From contig NZ_BMTO01000004.1 in assembly GCF_014649715.1 (NCBI RefSeq), forward strand, positions 62,001 to 126,000: a stretch of DNA of 64,000 nt, in the 5' to 3' direction. Shown here piece after piece: positions 1 through 8,630 of the stretch. The notes beneath the pieces were generated by a model that was given only the letters and a program-made list of their open reading frames with translations, was not told the DNA's origin and ran no database searches. This stretch comes from Streptomyces lateritius (GTDB lineage: Bacteria; Actinomycetota; Actinomycetes; Streptomycetales; Streptomycetaceae). The translations under genes were made by a program, and so were the position numbers. Each line of letters begins with the position of its first letter. The stretch's first letter is position 1.

Positions 1-2
1 CG

Positions 3-509
3 GCCGGGCGGCGGCTCGTCGTGCTGCGCCGCGAAGGGCACTGGGCGGTACGGGACTTCGACCCCGAGTCCGCGGCGCGCCGGAGTTTCCGGGGCATCGA
101 GGCCACGCCGTACGACGAGCGCTGGGTGGTGCCCGGCACCTTCCGTCCGTACGAGGAGGTGCGCAGCGTCCGGGTCGAGAACGCGGACGGCAGGGAGCGC
201 GGACTCGGCCTCTCCGGCGAGCTCTCCTTCGAGATCCGCGGCGTCGAACACACCCTCCAGGTGGCGGTCGAGGAGGACGGCACGCTGTGGGCGGTCTTCG
301 CGGACGCCACCAGCGGGCGGGACAGCTACCGGTTCCGCTTCCTGCGCACGGCCCCGCCGGCGGCGGACGGCTCGGTGACGGTCGACTTCAACCGCGCGCT
401 GCTGCCGCCGTGCGCCTTCGTGGACCACTTCATCTGCCCCTTCCCGCCGCCGGGAAACACCCTCGACACCGCGGTGCCGGCCGGCGAGCGGCGGGTGGCC
501 GAGGGCTGA
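3..509 (+). CDS. DUF1684 family protein, 5' end cut by the window
   Basis: The reading frame is open from the first bases of the window and ends at TGA 507-509, so only the C-terminal part is visible (about 168 residues). Visible blocks are a central stretch containing GLSGELSFEIRG and a C-terminal DFNRALLPPCAFVDHFICPFPPPGN-like ending, written here only in part (FNRALLPPCAF, then CPFPPPGN). This proline-rich ending with two cysteines is characteristic, from family knowledge, of DUF1684 proteins, which are common in actinobacteria and have no established biochemical role. No membrane segment or signal can be judged because the start is missing. A GTG at 21 lies inside the frame but is unlikely to be the true start, since the coding sense continues upstream of it. 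Confidence 0.75.
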   Translation, partial: AGRRLVVLRREGHWAVRDFDPESAARRSFRGIEATPYDERWVVPGTFRPYEEVRSVRVENADGRERGLGLSGELSFEIRGVEHTLQVAVEEDGTLWAVFADATSGRDSYRFRFLRTAPPAADGSVTVDFNRALLPPCAFVDHFICPFPPPGNTLDTAVPAGERRVAEG

Positions 510-704
510 CCCGGTCTTCTTCCGGTACGGGCGCCGACGGCCACGGGGTCGTGCGGCGCCCGTTCGGTGTGCGGTCTTGTGCGTCCGGCATTCGGGGGCC
601 ACTATCGCAGGCGGTGCATGTCAGGAACACGTCACCTGATGGCGCCTCACGGGCCCGCCACCCACGGGCCCCTCCGCTTTCCCATGAGGAGACCCGTGAG
701 ACCA

Positions 705-1562
705 GTGAGGATCAAGCGCACCCGACTGCTCGCCGTCGCGGCCGGCCTGGCGGCCGTCACCGCCCTCGGACTCCCCGGCGCGACGCACGCGGCCCCAGCC
801 CCCGGGCCCGCCGGAGCCGCCCAGCTCGCCCGCGCCGACGCCGCCGTGCTCAAGGCCGGCGTCGAAGGTACCGCGTGGTACGTCGACCGGGCCTCCGGCC
901 GGGTCGTCGTCACCGCCGACTCCACCGTCTCCGACGCCGGCATCGCCAAGATCAGGCGGCAGGCCGGCGCCGACGCCGGCGCGCTCACCGTCCAGCGCAC
1001 CCCCGGCGTCTTCAAGCCCCTGCTCGGCGCCGGTGACGCCATTTACGGCAGCGGCTACCGCTGCTCCCTCGGGTTCAACGTCCAGAGCGGCGGCACGTAC
1101 TACCTCCTCACCGCCGGCCACTGCGGCAACGTCGTCAAGACCTGGTACGCCAACTCGGCCCAGTCCACGCTGATCGGCGCCACCGTCGGCTCCAGCTTCC
1201 CCGGCAACGACTACGCCCTGGTGCGCTACGACAACGCCTCGCTGAGCCACCCCGGAGGCTTCACGGCGGCCGACGCCTACGTCGGCGAGCCCGTCAAGCG
1301 CTCGGGCTCCACCACCGGCACCCGCAGCGGCACCGTCACCGGTCTGAACGCCACGGTCCACTACTCCGGCGGCGGCACCGTGCGCGGCATGATCCAGACG
1401 AACGTCTGCGCCGAGCCGGGCGACTCCGGCGGCGCGCTCTACGACGGCACCAAGGCGCTCGGCATCACCTCCGGCGGCAGCGGGAACTGCTCCACCGGCG
1501 GCACGACCTTCTACCAGCCGGTGCCCGAGGCCCTCGCCAAGTACCGCGTCAGCCTGTACTGA
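705..1562 (+). CDS. secreted S1 serine protease, streptogrisin-like (paralogue of the next gene)
   Basis: Pre-pro-protease of 285 residues. An Arg/Lys-rich N-terminus and hydrophobic stretch form a signal peptide ending near THAAPA (about 30). Residues 31-107 look like the alpha-lytic-protease prodomain, and the chymotrypsin fold follows. Catalytic residues are His139 (TAGHC), Asp169 (GNDYALV) and Ser241 (GDSGGAL); cysteines for the usual disulfides are present (CSLGFN, AGHC, NVC, GNC). GTG 705 is chosen because it aligns with the start of the neighbouring paralogue (MRIKRT); GTG 696 and ATG 684 are in frame, and GAGGAG at 686-691 sits closer to 696. Both proteases are intact, so this is probably a working tandem duplication acting in extracellular protein breakdown. 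Confidence 0.88.
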   Translation: MRIKRTRLLAVAAGLAAVTALGLPGATHAAPAPGPAGAAQLARADAAVLKAGVEGTAWYVDRASGRVVVTADSTVSDAGIAKIRRQAGADAGALTVQRTPGVFKPLLGAGDAIYGSGYRCSLGFNVQSGGTYYLLTAGHCGNVVKTWYANSAQSTLIGATVGSSFPGNDYALVRYDNASLSHPGGFTAADAYVGEPVKRSGSTTGTRSGTVTGLNATVHYSGGGTVRGMIQTNVCAEPGDSGGALYDGTKALGITSGGSGNCSTGGTTFYQPVPEALAKYRVSLY

Positions 1563-1732
1563 TCCCCAAGCCTCTCAGGCCGCCCGGTAGTTGAGCGTCG
1601 TACGGCCGAAAGGCGCCCTTGCGGCGCCGGCCCGGACGGCCCGAGACTCCCCCACAGCGCCGGCCCCCGGCCGCGCCTCACGGGTCCGAAACCCCACTGC
1701 GGACCCCCGATTCCCCTCTGGAGGAACGACAA

Positions 1733-2644
1733 GTGAGGATCAAGCGCACCACCCCCACCACCCCCCGCGGCGGCGCCACGAGACGGATCCGTCTCCTCGC
1801 CGTCACCACCGGTCTCGTCGCCGCGGCGGCCCTCGCCGTCCCCACCGCGAACGCCGACACCGCCCAGACGTTCAGCGCGACGCAGCTCTCCGCCGCGGGC
1901 GACGCCGTCCTGACCGCCGATGTGGCCGGTACCGCGTGGCACGTCGACCAGACCACCAAGACCCTGGTCGTCACCGCCGACTCCACCGTGTCGCAGGCCG
2001 AGATAGCCAAGATCAAGCGACAGGCCGGCGCCAACGCCGGCGCGATCCGCATCGAGCGGACGCCCGGGAAGTTCAACAAGCTGATCTCCGGCGGAGACGC
2101 CGTCTACGCCACCAGCTGGCGCTGCTCCCTCGGCTTCAACGTCCGTGACAGCGCGGGCAACTACTACTTCCTGACCGCCGGGCACTGCACCGACGGCGCC
2201 GGCACCTGGTACTCCAACTCCGGCCGGACCACCGTGCTCGGCTCCACCTCGGGATCCAGCTTCCCGAACAACGACTACGGCATCGTCCGGTACACCAACA
2301 GCACCGTCACCAAGTCCGGCACCGTCGGCAGCGTGGACATCACCAGCGCCGCCAACGCCACCGTCGGCATGTCCGTGACGCGCCGCGGCTCCACCACCGG
2401 CACCCACAGCGGCTCGGTCACCGGCCTCAACGCCACGGTCAACTACGGCGGCGGCGACATCGTCTACGGCATGATCCGCACCAACGTGTGCGCCGAGCCG
2501 GGCGACTCCGGCGGCCCGCTCTACTCCGGCAGCCGCGCCATCGGTCTCACCTCCGGCGGCAGCGGCAACTGCTCCTCGGGCGGTACGACCTTCTTCCAGC
2601 CCGTCACCGAGGCGCTGAGCGCGTACGGGGTCAGCGTGTACTAG
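1733..2644 (+). CDS. sprB: streptogrisin B-type secreted serine protease
   Basis: 303-residue precursor that closely resembles the known Streptomyces griseus protease B precursor (about 299 residues). Signal peptide ends around PTANA-DT (41). The prodomain runs to Leu117, and the mature enzyme should begin at Ile118 (ISGGDAVY), giving about 186 residues. The triad is His151 (TAGHC), Asp181 (NNDYGIV) and Ser259 (EPGDSGGP). GTG 1733 has a strong ribosome binding site, GGAGG at 1720-1724. The enzyme is expected to autoprocess and cleave after large hydrophobic residues outside the cell (family knowledge). It is separated from the paralogue upstream by 170 bases with its own likely promoter. Its stop codon TAG lies at the very edge of a palindromic repeat element. 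Confidence 0.93.
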   Translation: MRIKRTTPTTPRGGATRRIRLLAVTTGLVAAAALAVPTANADTAQTFSATQLSAAGDAVLTADVAGTAWHVDQTTKTLVVTADSTVSQAEIAKIKRQAGANAGAIRIERTPGKFNKLISGGDAVYATSWRCSLGFNVRDSAGNYYFLTAGHCTDGAGTWYSNSGRTTVLGSTSGSSFPNNDYGIVRYTNSTVTKSGTVGSVDITSAANATVGMSVTRRGSTTGTHSGSVTGLNATVNYGGGDIVYGMIRTNVCAEPGDSGGPLYSGSRAIGLTSGGSGNCSSGGTTFFQPVTEALSAYGVSVY

Positions 2645-2708
2645 GTCGTGTCCGGCAAGTGGCGCCGTCTGCCCGCGGGGCAGGCGGGACTTCACGGACA
2701 CGGCCTAG
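2641..2708. repeat. short copy of a dispersed palindromic element
   Basis: Imperfect inverted repeat with 14-base arms: CTAGGTCGTGTCCG at 2641-2654 pairs with CGGACACGGCCTAG at 2695-2708 (13 of 14). An inner perfect hairpin CTGCCC-GCG-GGGCAG lies between them. The left arm contains the TAG stop codon of the protease gene. The sequence matches, in reverse orientation, both ends of the longer element at 27732-27918, which carries about 119 extra bases in the middle. It lies between convergent genes and could act as a bidirectional terminator. A MITE-like origin is an inference. Confidence 0.7.
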
Positions 2709-2836
2709 CCGGAGGCGGTACCTCCGCAGCACCATGACCCGGCAGTGGACGAGGTCCCCCGGCCGCACGACGGCCGGGGGACCGACTCGTGGCTCTGCGG
2801 GGGAACGCCGTCGACGGGGAAACCCGCGTGTCGCGC

Positions 2837-3793
2837 CTACTTCGCCCCTGCGTCTCCGAGCGGGCGGGCGAACTCCCGCCGGTCGGCGAAGTTCACATAG
2901 CCGGCCCGCTCGAACGACTTGGCCATCGCGCGGTTGGCCGCGTCGCAGTCCCCGCGGATCTCGGTGGCGCCGTGCGCGGCGAGGACCCGGGTGCCCCGGA
3001 CCACGACCGAGGTGGCGTACCCCTTGCCGCGGTGGGCCGGCGCGACACCGACGAAGCCGATCACGGGCACGCTGGGGTTCTCGGCGGGGAGGCTGATCAC
3101 GGCGACGGTGCCGTCCGCGTCGTAGCCGAGCTCCCACCACTCGGGCTCGTGCTTCAGCTCGGCCGTCTCCTCGAAGAGCAGCTCGGCCGCGCGGCGCGGC
3201 CCGTGCCGGCGTACGTCGTCCGCGAGCCGGGCGTCGGCGGTGTCCGTGAGCAGCTCCTCCAGTACGGCGACGAACGGCTCGGGGCCGAGTTCGGCGAGCG
3301 AACGGAAGGTGAGGCGCGGGTCGTCGGCCGGAAGCTCCCCGGCCGCCGGTACGTCGAGACGGAACCGCCGCCCGTCACGGACCTCCCGGAATCCCGCACG
3401 CCGCAACAGCGCGCCCCGGCGTTCCGGGTCCCGCTGGAACTGCGGCGCCTGCGCGGGGGAGTCGACGACATGCTCCAGCTCGGTGGCGCCCAGCTCCCGG
3501 GCCTTGGCGGCGGCCGCGTCGAGGAGGGCGGTCCCTGTCTCCGGCGCGTCCGCGGGCGCCTCGAACAGCACGACGGCGAGCGGGACCTCATGCCCCGGTA
3601 TGGTCCACAGCACCGCGCTGCCGACCGTCCGTCCGTCGCCGTCCTCGGCGACCAGGCACCACTCGGGCCGGGTGCACCCGCTGTCGAGGAGCTGGGCGAG
3701 GTACTCCCGGGTCGCGGTGTTGCGCTCGGTGTCGCCGGGGTGCTCGACCAGAGTGGGAAGTTCGCCGGAACGGGCGGTACGCACGAGAGTCAC
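2837..3793 (-). CDS. tandem-domain GNAT N-acetyltransferase
   Basis: 318-residue soluble protein with two GNAT-like halves. The C-terminal half has a good acetyl-CoA pyrophosphate-binding motif, VGVAPAHRGKGYA, followed by the typical beta5-alpha4 stretch (NRAMAKSFERAGYVNFADR). The N-terminal half (AVLWTIPGHEVPLAVVLF, then ATELEHVV) is more degenerate and may not bind the cofactor. GTG 3793 is chosen because AAGG lies 6 bases upstream; an in-frame GTG at 3832 would add 13 residues. Substrate unknown. Nothing in the neighbourhood suggests one, and the gene stands alone between convergent and co-directional neighbours. Confidence 0.8.
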   Translation of the reverse strand: MTLVRTARSGELPTLVEHPGDTERNTATREYLAQLLDSGCTRPEWCLVAEDGDGRTVGSAVLWTIPGHEVPLAVVLFEAPADAPETGTALLDAAAAKARELGATELEHVVDSPAQAPQFQRDPERRGALLRRAGFREVRDGRRFRLDVPAAGELPADDPRLTFRSLAELGPEPFVAVLEELLTDTADARLADDVRRHGPRRAAELLFEETAELKHEPEWWELGYDADGTVAVISLPAENPSVPVIGFVGVAPAHRGKGYATSVVVRGTRVLAAHGATEIRGDCDAANRAMAKSFERAGYVNFADRREFARPLGDAGAK

Positions 3794-3923
3794 GGAGAGC
3801 CTTGTCGGTCGGGGAAGGAGGGGTGCCGCCACGCGAACCTAACGGCCCGACCGGAGACGGACCAGCCCTTTTCGAAGGGTCAACGGCTCACGCTCCGGCT
3901 CACCTCCCCCTCCTGTTTCCGGC

Positions 3924-4958
3924 TCACCTCGCCGAGCCGGCCTCGCCGGCGATCCGCTCCGACTCGGGCGTGCGCTTCAGCGAGGACATCACCAGCGTGA
4001 TCACGCTGCCCACGACGGCCCAGGCGGAGAGGACCAGGAGTGAGCCGGTGAGGTCATTGCCCTTGAAGTACGCGATCGAGCGCGCCGCCCAGGTGCCCGC
4101 GCCCGGGGGCAGGGCGGGGCCGATCGCGTTCCAGAACGGGGGCAGCATCGGCAGCGGGAAGGCGCCGCCCGCACTCGGATTGCCCGCGATCACGATCAGC
4201 AGGATCGCCAGGCCGATGCCCACGATGCCGAAGACCGACTGCAGGGCCAGGGTGGCCGCGCCGACCGCGAAGACGACCAGGGCGCCCAGGCCCCACAGGG
4301 CCGCGAGGCTGCCGGGCAGCGCCCCCAGGATCGGGCCGACGACGACCGCGCCGCCGAGGCCGCCGAGGACCGAGTAGAGCGCCAGCACGCCGAGCCTGAT
4401 GATCGCGCGCTCGCGGTTGGCGGGCCGCGAGCCGGCGCTGATGGCGAGGATCGCGGCGCAGATGTAGCCGCCGACGCACCAGCCGACGACCAGGTAGAAC
4501 GCCGAGAGGCCGTCGAAGTCCTGCTTCGAGGCCGGGGCGATGTCGACGGTCCTGAGCGTGCGCCGGTTGGCGCCCTCGACCTGGGTGAAGAGCGTCTCCA
4601 GGGCGGAGGAGAGCACCGTTCCGCCGCCGGAGGCGACGAGCAGGGTGTCGGTGGTCCCGCCGGGGTTCACCACCAGGGCGCCGTCGAGTTCGCGGTTCAT
4701 GATCTGCTTCCGCGCCTGGGCCTCGTCCGCGACCGTCCGGGGATCGAGCGGTTCGCCGGGGAGCCTCTCGAGCCGCCCGAGGAGCTGAGCGGAGACCTGC
4801 TGCGGTGCGACGACGCCGAAGGGGACGTCCTTCGGCGTCGGGTTGTGCAGCGCCCCGACGTACGAGGCGATGAACAGCAGCTGCAGGGCGAGCACGCCGA
4901 CGACGAGCACGGCTGCTCGGGGGGTGACGGCGCTCTTCAGTTCCTCGACGAGACTCAT
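3924..4958 (-). CDS. DUF3533/YhgE-type integral membrane protein
   Basis: 344 residues. One membrane segment near the N-terminus (AAVLVVGVLALQLLFIASYVGAL) is followed by an extracellular domain of about 140 residues (FGVVAPQQVS, then LDGALVVNPGG). Four to five further membrane segments fill the C-terminal half. This is the ABC-2-permease-like topology of the DUF3533/Pip family, in which a large external loop sits between the first two helices. No ATPase is adjacent, so a transport role is not shown; related proteins are phage receptors or are linked to secretion (family knowledge). ATG 4958 starts 160 bases from the divergent dnaE2 start. Confidence 0.78.
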   Translation of the reverse strand: MSLVEELKSAVTPRAAVLVVGVLALQLLFIASYVGALHNPTPKDVPFGVVAPQQVSAQLLGRLERLPGEPLDPRTVADEAQARKQIMNRELDGALVVNPGGTTDTLLVASGGGTVLSSALETLFTQVEGANRRTLRTVDIAPASKQDFDGLSAFYLVVGWCVGGYICAAILAISAGSRPANRERAIIRLGVLALYSVLGGLGGAVVVGPILGALPGSLAALWGLGALVVFAVGAATLALQSVFGIVGIGLAILLIVIAGNPSAGGAFPLPMLPPFWNAIGPALPPGAGTWAARSIAYFKGNDLTGSLLVLSAWAVVGSVITLVMSSLKRTPESERIAGEAGSAR

Positions 4959-5083
4959 GCCCCCACGCTCCGGGGCGGGACGTGTTCCCGCAGGTGGGCT
5001 GGGGCCGAACGGATGACGGGGAGGGCGCGCCCCGCATATCGTACGGGCGTTCGAAATGGTCTATGGTGAAGAAGAGGGGGGTG

Positions 5084-5097
5084 GGAACGTACGTACG
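5084..5097 (+). promoter_or_regulatory. possible LexA (SOS) box upstream of dnaE2
   Basis: GGAACGTACGTACG resembles the actinobacterial LexA palindrome CGAAC-N4-GTTCG with two mismatches, 21 bases before the chosen dnaE2 start. A second half-like site, GTTCGAA, occurs at 5050-5056 near a TATGGT hexamer that could be a -10 box. Induction of dnaE2 by LexA loss is known in actinobacteria; this site is an inference from the sequence. Confidence 0.35.
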
Positions 5098-5117
5098 AAT
5101 CGATGCGGGAGGTGCGC

Positions 5118-8100
5118 ATGCCGGAGTTCACGCATCTGCACACCGCGTCGGGCTTCTCCCTGCGCTACGGCGCCGCGCACCCCGGGCGGCTGGCCGAGCG
5201 CGCCGCCGAGCGGGGCATGGACGCCCTCGCCCTCACCGACCGGGACACGGTCGCGGGCGTGGTCCGGTTCGCGAAGGCGTGCGCCGAGGCAGGGGTGCGC
5301 CCCTTGTTCGGCGTGGACCTCGCGACCGACCCGGCCGGTCCCGGCTCGGGTTCGGGCCGCTCGGGTTCGGGCCTCGGCGAGAGCGGCCCGGGCAGGACCT
5401 CCGCGCGCCGCGTCCCCGTCCGTGGCGGCGCCTTCGTCGACGAGTCCGCGCCCCGCGTCGTCTACCTCGCCCGCTCCCGGGTGGGCTGGGCCGCGCTCTG
5501 CCGGATGATCAGCGCCGCCCACGCCCGGGACGAGAGCGCGGGGACGGCGAGGGGCGACACGGCCGACAGTCCGCTGCTGCCCTGGAACGTCAACCACGGC
5601 GACGACCTGACCGTGCTGCTCGGTCCCGCCTCCGATGTCGGCCGCGCCCTCGCCGCCGGCCGCCCCGACCGGGCCGCCCGGCTGCTCGCCCCCTGGCGCG
5701 AGCGGTACGGCGACGCCCTGCGCCTGGAGGCCGTCCACCACGGCCGCTCCGGCGCCGGCCCCGGCTCCCTGCGGCTCGCCGCCCGTACCGTCGGCTTCGC
5801 CGCCGAGCAGGGCGTCCGCCCGGTCCTCGGCAACGCCGTCCGCTACGCCGACCCCGGCCAGGGCCCCGTCGCCGACGTCCTCGACTCCGCCCGCCGCCTG
5901 GTCCCCGTCGACCCCCGCAAGGAGCTGGACAGCGGCGAGGCCTGGCTCAAGGGCGCCGGGGACATGCTGGCCGCCGCCGAGCGGATCGTCGAGGCCGCCG
6001 GATTCCGCCGGGACACCGCGCACCGGCTGCTCGAGCAGACCCAGGCGGTCGCCGCCGACTGCCTGGTCGACCCCCAGGACGACCTCGGCATGGGCTCCGC
6101 CCATTTCCCCGAGCCGTATCTCGTCGGCGCCGAGCGCCGCACCGCCCAGCGTGTGCTGGCCTCCCGGGCCGCCGCCGGAATGGTGCTGCGCGGGTACGAC
6201 AGACGCTCCGACCGGCGGGTGTACTGGGACCGGATGCACCGCGAGCTCGACATCATCGCCCACCACGGCTTCGCCACCTACTTCCTGACGGTGGCCCAGG
6301 TCGTGGACGACGTGAAGCGGATGGGGATCAGGGTGGCCGCGCGCGGTTCCGGCGCCGGCTCGCTCGTCAACCACCTCCTCGGCATCGCCCACGCCGACCC
6401 GGTCGAGAACGGGCTGCTGATGGAACGCTTCCTCTCCAAGAACCGCACCGCCCTGCCCGACATCGACATCGACGTCGAGTCCGCCCGCCGTCTGGAGGTC
6501 TACCGGTCGATCATCGACCGCTTCGGCACCGAGCGGGTGGCCACCGTCGCCATGCCCGAGACCTACCGGGTGCGCCACGCGATACGGGACGTGGGCGCGG
6601 CCCTGTCCATGGATCCGGCCGAGATCGACCGGATCGCCAAGGCCTTCCCGCACATCCGGGCCCGTGACGCGCTCGCCGCCCTCGACGAACTGCCCGAACT
6701 GCGCGCGCTCGCGGGCGAGAGGCAGAAGTACGGCAAGCTCTGGGAACTGGTCGAGGCCCTCGACAAGCTGCCGCGCGGGATCGCCATGCACCCGTGCGGG
6801 GTGCTGCTCTCGGACGCCTCGCTGCTCACCCGTACCCCCGTCGTGCCCACCAGCGGCGAGGGCTTCCCCATGTCCCAGTTCGACAAGGACGACGTGGAGG
6901 ACCTCGGACTGCTCAAGCTCGACGTGCTCGGGGTGCGGATGCAGTCCGCGATGGCCCACGCCGTCGCGGAGATCGAGCGGGCGACCGGCGAGAAGGTGGA
7001 CCTCGACGACCCGAAGCAGGTGAAGCCGGGCGACCCGAAGACGTACCGGCTCATCCAGTCGACCGAGACCCTCGGCTGCTTCCAGATCGAGTCGCCCGGC
7101 CAGCGCGACCTGGTCGGCCGGCTCCAGCCCGCCACCTTCCACGACCTCGTCGTCGACATCTCGCTCTTCCGGCCGGGACCGGTCGCGGCCGACATGGTCC
7201 GCCCGTTCATCGAGGCGCGCCACGGCCGGGCCCCCGCCCGCTACCCGCACCCGGACCTGGAGGAGGCGCTGAAGGAGACGTACGGCGTCGTCGTCTTCCA
7301 CGAGCAGATCATCGAGATCGTGCGGATCATGACCGGCTGCGGCCGGGGCGAGGCGGACCAGGCGCGGCGCGGGCTCTCGCACCCCGAGTCGGAGGGGCGG
7401 ATCAAGGTCTGGTTCGGCCGGCGGGCCGCGCGACGGGGGTACGACCCCGAGACGATCGCCCGCACCTGGGAGATCGTGCAGGCCTTCGGCTCGTACGGCT
7501 TCTGCAAGGCGCACGCGGTGGCCTTCGCCGTGCCGACGTACCAGTCGGCCTGGCTCAAGGCCCATCACCCGGCGGCCTTCTACGCCGGGCTGCTCACCCA
7601 CGACCCCGGGATGTACCCGAAGCGGCTGCTGCTCGCGGACGCGCGGCGGCGCGGGGTGCCCGTGCTGCCGCTGGACGTGAACCGGTCCGGGGCCGCCCAT
7701 CGCATCGAACTGGTGTCCGAGTCGCCTCGGGTGTGGGGGCTCCGGCTGGCCCTCGCCGACGTCCACGGCATCAGCGAGGCGGAGAGCGCGCGGATCGAGA
7801 CGGGACAGCCCTACGCCTCGCTGCTCGACTTCTGGGAGCGCGCCCGTCCGCGAAAGCCGGTGGCCGAACGCCTCGCGCAGGTGGGCGCGTTGGACGCCTT
7901 CGGCGCCAACCGCCGGGATCTGCTGCTCCACTTGACCGAACTCCACCGCGTCCAGCGCGGAGCCGCCTCCTACGGCGGTCAACTCCCGCTCGCCCAGGGC
8001 CGGAAGACCGCTCCCGTCGGGCTGCCCGACCTCGACGAGTCGGAGCGGCTCAGTGCCGAGCTGGGCGTCCTCGGCATGGACGCCTCCCGTCACCTCATGG

Positions 8101-8630
8101 ACGACCACCACGCCTTCCTGCGCGAACTCGGCGTGGTCTCCGCCAAGCGGCTGCGCGAGGCCCCGCACGGGCAGACCGTCCTGGTCGCCGGCGCCAAGGC
8201 GGCCACCCAGACCCCGCCGATCCGCTCCGGCAGGCGGGTCATCTTCACGACCCTCGACGACGGCACCGGCCTGGTCGACCTCGCTTTCTTCGACGACTCC
8301 CACGAGGCCTGCGCGCACACCGTCTTCCACTCCTGGCTGCTGCTCGTCCGGGGCGTGGTGCAGCGGCGCGGCCCGCGCAGCCTCAGCGTGGTCGGGTCCG
8401 CGGCCTGGAACCTCGCCGACCTGGTGGACCTGCGGGCCGCCGGAGGACTGGAGGCGGTCGGGGAGCGCCTCGCGGCGCCCCTGCCGTCCGGAGAGGGTGA
8501 CAGCGGCCGCCGGATCAAGATGTCGACCGGGTACGAGATGAACCCCTGGGCCGACCTCCAGCCGGCCGGCGAGGGCGCGGCGACCCCGCCGCGGAAACTG
8601 TGGCACAGCAGTCCGGGGAGCGCGGGATGA
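5118..8630 (+). CDS. dnaE2: error-prone DNA polymerase III alpha subunit, DnaE2 type
   Basis: 1170 residues, the size of DnaE2 (about 1050-1100) plus a Gly/Ser/Arg-rich insertion near residues 75-95. Domains: N-terminal PHP domain (THLHTASGFS, ALTDRDTVAG), polymerase palm with the PDIDIDVES acidic motif (Asp448, 450, 452), the MSQFDKDDVEDLGLLKLDVLG region with the third acidic residue, a helix-hairpin-helix region, and a C-terminal OB fold (FTTLDDGTGLVDLAFFDDS). ATG 5118 is preferred over 5103 because GGGAGG lies 5 bases upstream. It is coupled to the next gene through ATGA. In other actinobacteria DnaE2 works with ImuB in damage-induced mutagenesis; the gene pairing here argues for the same role. 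Confidence 0.93.
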   Translation: MPEFTHLHTASGFSLRYGAAHPGRLAERAAERGMDALALTDRDTVAGVVRFAKACAEAGVRPLFGVDLATDPAGPGSGSGRSGSGLGESGPGRTSARRVPVRGGAFVDESAPRVVYLARSRVGWAALCRMISAAHARDESAGTARGDTADSPLLPWNVNHGDDLTVLLGPASDVGRALAAGRPDRAARLLAPWRERYGDALRLEAVHHGRSGAGPGSLRLAARTVGFAAEQGVRPVLGNAVRYADPGQGPVADVLDSARRLVPVDPRKELDSGEAWLKGAGDMLAAAERIVEAAGFRRDTAHRLLEQTQAVAADCLVDPQDDLGMGSAHFPEPYLVGAERRTAQRVLASRAAAGMVLRGYDRRSDRRVYWDRMHRELDIIAHHGFATYFLTVAQVVDDVKRMGIRVAARGSGAGSLVNHLLGIAHADPVENGLLMERFLSKNRTALPDIDIDVESARRLEVYRSIIDRFGTERVATVAMPETYRVRHAIRDVGAALSMDPAEIDRIAKAFPHIRARDALAALDELPELRALAGERQKYGKLWELVEALDKLPRGIAMHPCGVLLSDASLLTRTPVVPTSGEGFPMSQFDKDDVEDLGLLKLDVLGVRMQSAMAHAVAEIERATGEKVDLDDPKQVKPGDPKTYRLIQSTETLGCFQIESPGQRDLVGRLQPATFHDLVVDISLFRPGPVAADMVRPFIEARHGRAPARYPHPDLEEALKETYGVVVFHEQIIEIVRIMTGCGRGEADQARRGLSHPESEGRIKVWFGRRAARRGYDPETIARTWEIVQAFGSYGFCKAHAVAFAVPTYQSAWLKAHHPAAFYAGLLTHDPGMYPKRLLLADARRRGVPVLPLDVNRSGAAHRIELVSESPRVWGLRLALADVHGISEAESARIETGQPYASLLDFWERARPRKPVAERLAQVGALDAFGANRRDLLLHLTELHRVQRGAASYGGQLPLAQGRKTAPVGLPDLDESERLSAELGVLGMDASRHLMDDHHAFLRELGVVSAKRLREAPHGQTVLVAGAKAATQTPPIRSGRRVIFTTLDDGTGLVDLAFFDDSHEACAHTVFHSWLLLVRGVVQRRGPRSLSVVGSAAWNLADLVDLRAAGGLEAVGERLAAPLPSGEGDSGRRIKMSTGYEMNPWADLQPAGEGAATPPRKLWHSSPGSAG

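Noticed and set aside
5061..8606. Reverse-strand reading frame of about 1181 codons opposite dnaE2
   Set aside because: Typical GC-rich shadow of a long real gene; low-complexity protein, no motifs, and no ribosome binding site.
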